DNA from: Verrucomicrobiaceae bacterium
Lineage (GTDB): Bacteria; Verrucomicrobiota; Verrucomicrobiae; Verrucomicrobiales; Akkermansiaceae
Assembly (NCBI GenBank): GCA_947372405.1
Contig: CANBTO010000028.1
Span: 1 to 19,328 of the forward strand
Direction of reading: 5' to 3'
Length of the DNA: 19,328 bases
Below are positions 15,082-19,328 of this stretch, one piece after another; position 1 is the first letter of the stretch; the number at the start of each line of letters is the position of its first letter. The notes under the pieces are model-generated. The model worked only from the letters and a program-made list of their open reading frames with translations, had not been told where the DNA came from and made no database searches. The position numbers were made by a program, and so were the translations under genes.

Positions 15082-16806
15082 ATGAAAACCTCGCTCCGCC
15101 TAATGAAACCGACCGTCGCGGCAATACTCGCGGTCCTCATCACGCTTCAAACCGGCAGCCTCCGGGCCGCTTCAGGAGCGCTCGACACTTCCTTTGACTC
15201 CGATGGGATCGCCACCGCCAACATCGGTGGCGGTGCCTATGGCAATGCCATGGCAATCCAGGACGACGGCAAGATCGTCATCGTCGGGCAATACTTCAAC
15301 GCCATAAACTATGACGTCTTCGTCATGCGCCTCAACGCGAACGGCACGCCTGACGCCTCATTTGGCGGCAGTGGAATCGTCACCAAAACCGTAGGCCCCG
15401 CGGAGGACAACGCCACCGGAGTCGCCATTCAAAGCAATGGTAAAATCGTCGTCGTCGGGTACACCAACAACGGAGCGGAAAGCGATTTTCTCGTTCTTCG
15501 CTACAATGCCAACGGCACGCCGGACACCTCGTTCAGCGGCGACGGCATGGTCACCACGAATTTCGACAACACCTCTGCCTTTGCTCCATTCAACGACGTC
15601 GCCAAAGGGGTGGCCATCCAGTCCGACGGAAAAATCGTCGTGGTCGGCAAGTCCGACACAGTCGGCGGCATCAGACCCAACTACGACTTCGCCGTCGCGC
15701 GATACAACCCCAATGGTTCCCTGGACAGCAGCTTCAGCGGAGATGGCAAGGTGATTACTCCGATCCGTGCCAGCCACGACGATGCGAACTGTGTCGCAAT
15801 CCAAAGTAACGGGAAAATCGTCGTTGCCGGGGAGTCGGTGGACAGTGTTGGCAACCGGAATTTCGCCGTGGCCCGTTATACCACTGCCGGTGCTCTGGAT
15901 ACGAGCTTCAGCGGCGATGGCAAGCTGACCACGGTCTTCAGCGGATTCATCGATGTCGCTTACGGTGTGGCGATCGAGCCAAGTGGTAAAATCATCGTCG
16001 CAGGTGGAGTCAACAACGGGACGCGGGATTTCTTCGGAGTCGCCCGCTACCTGCCCAACGGCGCACTCGATACGACGTTTAGCGGCGACGGGAGATTGAC
16101 AACAAGTTTCGGTAGCGGTGACGGACAGGCATTCGGCGTGGCGGTGCAAGCCAGCGGGAAAATCGTGTGCGCGGGGACCGGTTCGGGGAAAATCGTGGTG
16201 ACGCGTTATCATTCCGGCGGTGGACTTGACCGATCCTTCGGCTCGGGTGGGATCGTGACGACGCCGATCGGCAGCAGCGACAGCGCCTCGGCGGTCAGCA
16301 TTCAGGAAGATGGTCGGATTGTTGTCGCCGGCCAGAACTACAACGGATCCACCAATGTGGTGACCGCGATACGCTATTTGTCGTTGCCGCAGGCGGACAC
16401 CCGGCTGGGCACCAGTTCCAGCGTGCCCACAGGCAACGACAAGTACAATCTGACCGGTATCGGCCAGGTCGAAATCGCAACGATCCGCCATGGAGGTGGC
16501 GTGAAGAGTTACATCATCGGCATTCAGAACGATGGAGCCCAACCGGACTCCTTCACCGTGCGCGGCACGCCTGGCAACGGGTTGTTCTCGGTGACGTATT
16601 TCAGTGGAGGCCAGGATGTGACCGCGGCCGTAGTGGGAGGAACCTTCATAACCGGCACGCTGAATCCCGGAGTGATTCGGCGGTTGACGGCAAGAATCAA
16701 GGCCACGACCACCCTGACAGGCCAACGCCGCGAACTCTCCATTTCCTCGACCTCCAACACCGGCAACAGCAAGGACGTGGCGAAAATCAAGGTGACGAGC
16801 AATTGA
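15082..16806 (+). CDS. Secreted delta-60 repeat protein, likely seven-bladed propeller
   Basis: The protein has 574 residues. After a signal peptide (about 1-30) come seven repeats of 53-67 residues, each of the form LDxSFSGDGxxTT ... AxGVAIQxxGKIVVAG ... FAVARYxxNG. This is the delta-60 repeat (TIGR02608 type). Repeat starts are near residues 34, 90, 147, 214, 272, 329 and 382. Seven copies suggest a closed beta-propeller. The last ~140 residues (436-574) form a separate beta-rich domain (DTRLGTSSS..., then an Ig-like stretch with SYIIGIQNDGAQPDSFTVRG) that may be a carrier or adhesion domain. No PEP-CTERM or LPXTG-like sorting signal is visible. Function is unknown; such proteins are often surface-exposed or secreted. 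It is transcribed alone and converges on the DNA methyltransferase. Confidence 0.85.
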   Translation: MKTSLRLMKPTVAAILAVLITLQTGSLRAASGALDTSFDSDGIATANIGGGAYGNAMAIQDDGKIVIVGQYFNAINYDVFVMRLNANGTPDASFGGSGIVTKTVGPAEDNATGVAIQSNGKIVVVGYTNNGAESDFLVLRYNANGTPDTSFSGDGMVTTNFDNTSAFAPFNDVAKGVAIQSDGKIVVVGKSDTVGGIRPNYDFAVARYNPNGSLDSSFSGDGKVITPIRASHDDANCVAIQSNGKIVVAGESVDSVGNRNFAVARYTTAGALDTSFSGDGKLTTVFSGFIDVAYGVAIEPSGKIIVAGGVNNGTRDFFGVARYLPNGALDTTFSGDGRLTTSFGSGDGQAFGVAVQASGKIVCAGTGSGKIVVTRYHSGGGLDRSFGSGGIVTTPIGSSDSASAVSIQEDGRIVVAGQNYNGSTNVVTAIRYLSLPQADTRLGTSSSVPTGNDKYNLTGIGQVEIATIRHGGGVKSYIIGIQNDGAQPDSFTVRGTPGNGLFSVTYFSGGQDVTAAVVGGTFITGTLNPGVIRRLTARIKATTTLTGQRRELSISSTSNTGNSKDVAKIKVTSN

Positions 16807-16817
16807 GCTGTGACACC

Positions 16818-16833
16818 GGCCGTTCGGGCGGCC
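16818..16833. terminator. Hairpin between convergent genes
   Basis: GGCCG-TTCGGG-CGGCC is a 5-bp GC-only stem with a 6-nt loop, placed 12 nt after the delta-60 stop and about 45 nt before the end of the convergent methyltransferase gene. Position and stability suit a bidirectional terminator, although no T run follows. Confidence 0.45.
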
Positions 16834-16878
16834 AGAAGATAGTGATGGATCTGCCGCCAAGCCCCCGAAGTGTTCGCA

Positions 16879-17715
16879 TCAGATGCCCAGCGGCAGTTCG
16901 TCCGCGCCACGGTCTCCTTCCGCCTGGACTCTCTCTTTGGCCGTATCGAGGTAATGCGCGTCCAGTTCGATGCCGGTGAAGTTTTCGATGCTCTGCCGAC
17001 ATGCGGCGACGGCCGAGGTGCCGATGCCGAGAAAGGGATCCAACAAGCGGGTGGCCGTGCCCTTGCCGTGGAGGCGGACACATTGCTCGACCAGCGCGAC
17101 GGGAAAAGTGGCGGGATGCGGGCGGTCCTTGTCGCGGGAGTTGATGGTTTCGTACGGGATGAACCAAGTGTTGCCGCGGCAACGCAGGTCCGCGCCGCCG
17201 GTGTGGCCCCAGCGCGCGATGTTGGACTTGTCCTGATAGGGGACTCCCGCCGCACGGCGGTCGAGCTCGACGGTGCCGGTCTTGGTTAGATGGAAGATGT
17301 ATTCGTGGCAGTCGTTGACGTAGCGTTTCGAGTTGATCGGCTTGAAATGCCCGGCGCTGATCTGCTCGCCCTTGGTGGTCTCGATGGTGATGGACTTGAT
17401 CCAGTGGAAGGTGTTCTGCAGGACGAACAACGGCTCCGCGCCATCGGTTAGAGCGAGGATCAGTTGATGCGGCATCAGCGGGTTCGCCGGTGCCGCGCCG
17501 ACGTTGAGGAAGAACGAGGCGTCGTCGGTCATCACGCGCTTCACCTCAGCGGCCCAGGCCCGGCACCAGGTGAGAAACTCCTCGCGCGGCGCGGTGTCCT
17601 TGAAGGTCTTGTAGGAAATCCCGAGGTTGTAGGGCGGCGAGGTGACGACCAGATCGATGCTGCCTGCCATCAGGGTGGGCAGGACTTTCAGGCAGTCACC
17701 GTGGAGGAGGTTCAT
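16879..17715 (-). CDS. Beta-class DNA methyltransferase (N4-cytosine or N6-adenine)
   Basis: This 278-residue protein begins MNLLHGDCLKVLPTL. The catalytic motif IV TSPPYN lies at 25-30, and the AdoMet-binding motif I DPFLGIGTSAVAA is near 226-238, followed by GIELDAHYLDTAKERV. Motif IV before motif I is the beta-class order. The S-P-P-Y form is common in N4-cytosine enzymes but also occurs in some N6-adenine ones, so the target base is open. The region between them (about 100-200) should hold the target recognition domain. No restriction endonuclease or specificity gene is adjacent, so it is an orphan within this window and may act in gene regulation or be the remains of a restriction system. 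It is convergent with the delta-60 gene. Confidence 0.9.
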   Translation of the reverse strand: MNLLHGDCLKVLPTLMAGSIDLVVTSPPYNLGISYKTFKDTAPREEFLTWCRAWAAEVKRVMTDDASFFLNVGAAPANPLMPHQLILALTDGAEPLFVLQNTFHWIKSITIETTKGEQISAGHFKPINSKRYVNDCHEYIFHLTKTGTVELDRRAAGVPYQDKSNIARWGHTGGADLRCRGNTWFIPYETINSRDKDRPHPATFPVALVEQCVRLHGKGTATRLLDPFLGIGTSAVAACRQSIENFTGIELDAHYLDTAKERVQAEGDRGADELPLGI

Positions 17716-17769
17716 GTGGGATGAATCGTTCAGAAAAGCCGCCCGCTGGCAACTGCAACCCGAGCCCGC

Positions 17770-19328
17770 TTACTTTTCCCCGCGGATCCGGTAGAGTTCC
17801 TTGTTGAACTTGCGGGCGGCGTCGATCATTTCCGGATAAGGCGTGTCGGTGACGGTGAGGAAGCCGACGCCGTAGTTCTCGCCGTCATCCCTGCCGGTCA
17901 AGGGTTGGTCCACAAGCTGGAACCAGTGCGCACCGACGCACCATGAACCTCGCGCCGCCTGTTCGAGATAAGCCGTGTATTTGGCGGCGCGGTCCGCCTG
18001 GTTCTCCGCCTTGCGCAGGCCCGGATGGAACATGCCGCGGTCGAGAGCGCCGAAGTGGAACTCGCCGACCATCGCCGGGAAATCATATTTGGCGGACAAC
18101 TCGTCGGCCATGCGGTCTTCGGGAAGATCGTTATAGATGTTGAACGAAACCACGTCGCAGTATTTCGCCGCGACTTTCACGACTTCCTCGCTGCAGTTGC
18201 TGAAACGGCAGCCAAGGTAAGGCACGCCGGGCATCATGCGATGGATGGTTTCGCTGGCCGTGCGGAAATATTGATCCGCGATCCGCGTGTCGAGTTCCGC
18301 GAAAAGGGCGGCCCCGGCCTTCCGCTGCTTCGGGGTGAATTTAACTGGAGGCAGCAACTCCTCCCAGCCGCCGAAGCTGGTTCCTAACAGCTTGTTGAGC
18401 GCGTCGGTGGTGGTGAACTTGTCCTGCAGCGCCTTGACCAGCGTCTGTTTGATCGGGAAGCTTCCGTCATTGATGAATGCGTTGGCGCTGACGCGTTCCA
18501 GGTTCTCCGGGTTTCCAACCGGATCGCCGCTGGCCCAGCGCAGCTCGTTGTCGATGAAGATGCCCAGCAGCCACGGATCATCCTTGTAGGCCAGGGCGTA
18601 GGTCCGGATTTCCTCTTCGAGGCCTAGTGCAAAGCCGGGATCGAAGACGTCTGGAAAATACTTCTGCTTCATCACGCCGGCCTCCATGGTTTCGGCGGCC
18701 GCGAACATCTTCGAACGGGACGAAGCATGGACGGTATAGGGAACGGCGTGGAGCGGCGCGATGTTCTTGAGATCGGACCAGTTGGCAACGGTGTTGATTC
18801 CCCATGATTGGAAACGCCGCATGTTGTTTTCGTGGAATTTCACCACATGATTCTCGCCGTATTTCCGGCTCAGGTTCATTTCGAGGAAGTTGACTGCGGC
18901 ATTGCGCATGCCGGGATTCGTATAGAACCGGCCGAGCGGGTCTTCCGGGCCCGGAAGCCATTCGAAAAACGCTTCCCGGTCCTTGATGCGTGAAACCTGT
19001 CTGGCGCCGACGCAGGTGATGCCGTTGGACCAGAACAGTTTGCCGTCCGGGTCCACGAACCACCATTTTCCATCATGCTTGGCCGTGCGAAACCTGCCCG
19101 TGGCCTGCAAGGTCGGTCCGTCCGCCCAGCCGCCCCAACGATCGCGTCCGGCGATGGAAGGGTGCTCTGTTAGGTCTGCCGACTCCGCTTTCATGCGCCC
19201 GGCGAATTCGGCTTCGTCATGCAGTTTGCCGGGCCAGTCGGCACCGTTGTATTGGCCGAACTTGTCCACGAAGGGGCCGCGTTTTTGCCGGGCGTCTCCG
19301 AACAATTCGACCTTGTGTAGGAGGATCG
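17770..19328 (-). CDS. GH50-like beta-agarase, 5' end beyond the window
   Basis: The frame stays open to the right edge, so only the C-terminal ~519 residues are seen; the N-terminal part and the true start lie outside. The visible product begins near ILLHKVELFGDARQ and includes GRFRTAKHDGKWWFVDPDG, a typical entry to the agarase catalytic domain. The two catalytic glutamates are recognisable: the acid/base in FIDNELRWASGDP (Glu codon 18544-18546) and the nucleophile in MVGEFHFGALDRG (Glu codon 18061-18063). Both stand in a TIM-barrel context that continues to WCVGAHWFQLVDQPLTGRDD. The family cleaves beta-1,4 bonds of agarose; agarase-like proteins of inland verrucomicrobia may act on other galactans. 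Together with the GH127 relic it indicates glycan use. The stop is at 17770. Confidence is high for the family, lower for the substrate. Confidence 0.85.
   Translation of the reverse strand, partial: ILLHKVELFGDARQKRGPFVDKFGQYNGADWPGKLHDEAEFAGRMKAESADLTEHPSIAGRDRWGGWADGPTLQATGRFRTAKHDGKWWFVDPDGKLFWSNGITCVGARQVSRIKDREAFFEWLPGPEDPLGRFYTNPGMRNAAVNFLEMNLSRKYGENHVVKFHENNMRRFQSWGINTVANWSDLKNIAPLHAVPYTVHASSRSKMFAAAETMEAGVMKQKYFPDVFDPGFALGLEEEIRTYALAYKDDPWLLGIFIDNELRWASGDPVGNPENLERVSANAFINDGSFPIKQTLVKALQDKFTTTDALNKLLGTSFGGWEELLPPVKFTPKQRKAGAALFAELDTRIADQYFRTASETIHRMMPGVPYLGCRFSNCSEEVVKVAAKYCDVVSFNIYNDLPEDRMADELSAKYDFPAMVGEFHFGALDRGMFHPGLRKAENQADRAAKYTAYLEQAARGSWCVGAHWFQLVDQPLTGRDDGENYGVGFLTVTDTPYPEMIDAARKFNKELYRIRGEK

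Noticed and set aside
1..19328. CRISPR array, tRNA, rRNA, transposase or prophage genes
   Set aside because: No repeat-spacer pattern, cloverleaf, rRNA segment or recombinase-like protein was found on reading both strands.

Overview
The window is GC-rich bacterial DNA, roughly 60% by eye. Its gene content points to a member of the Verrucomicrobiota, possibly Luteolibacter or Akkermansiaceae-like. The reasons are the many secreted proteins of PVC-type families (DUF4175-like, squalene-cyclase-repeat, NGD/LamG-like, GH127/DUF1680 and GH50-like agarase), weak Shine-Dalgarno sequences, and a TonB-family protein beside an outer-membrane barrel. This assignment is inference from families; there is no rRNA or other marker gene.

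Left edge (1-1261): hairpin-containing DNA without a convincing gene. It is followed by the minus-strand remnant of a GH127/DUF1680 glycoside hydrolase that has lost its catalytic core through an internal deletion with a frameshift, and then by a divergent intergenic region.

Main block (1262-11629, all plus strand): a tightly packed envelope cluster. It encodes a large membrane-anchored DUF4175-like coiled-coil protein, a small secreted Gly/Lys/Gln-rich protein, a secreted alpha/alpha-barrel protein with squalene-cyclase/prenyltransferase repeats, three tandem paralogous secreted proteins (NGD modules around a LamG-like domain), a putative outer-membrane beta-barrel and a TonB-family protein. 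Most junctions in the first six genes overlap or nearly touch, which implies translational coupling. A hairpin before the barrel gene may divide the block into two transcriptional parts. Together these products could form a machine spanning from the inner to the outer membrane. Its function is unknown, and it is the most interesting part of the window.

Minus-strand block (14404-11663): a probable three-gene cell-wall operon, transcribed as S66 LD-carboxypeptidase, VanW-family protein, then a divergent SAM-methyltransferase-like protein. It converges on the TonB gene.

Right part (14405-19328): a 677-bp intergenic region carrying a large imperfect palindrome with an internal 9-bp periodicity (MITE/REP-like). 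Next come a secreted protein with seven delta-60 repeats (a likely seven-bladed propeller), a convergent orphan beta-class DNA methyltransferase, and a GH50-like agarase that runs off the right edge. The GH127 relic and the agarase suggest an organism that uses polysaccharides. No tRNA, rRNA, CRISPR, transposase or prophage gene was seen.
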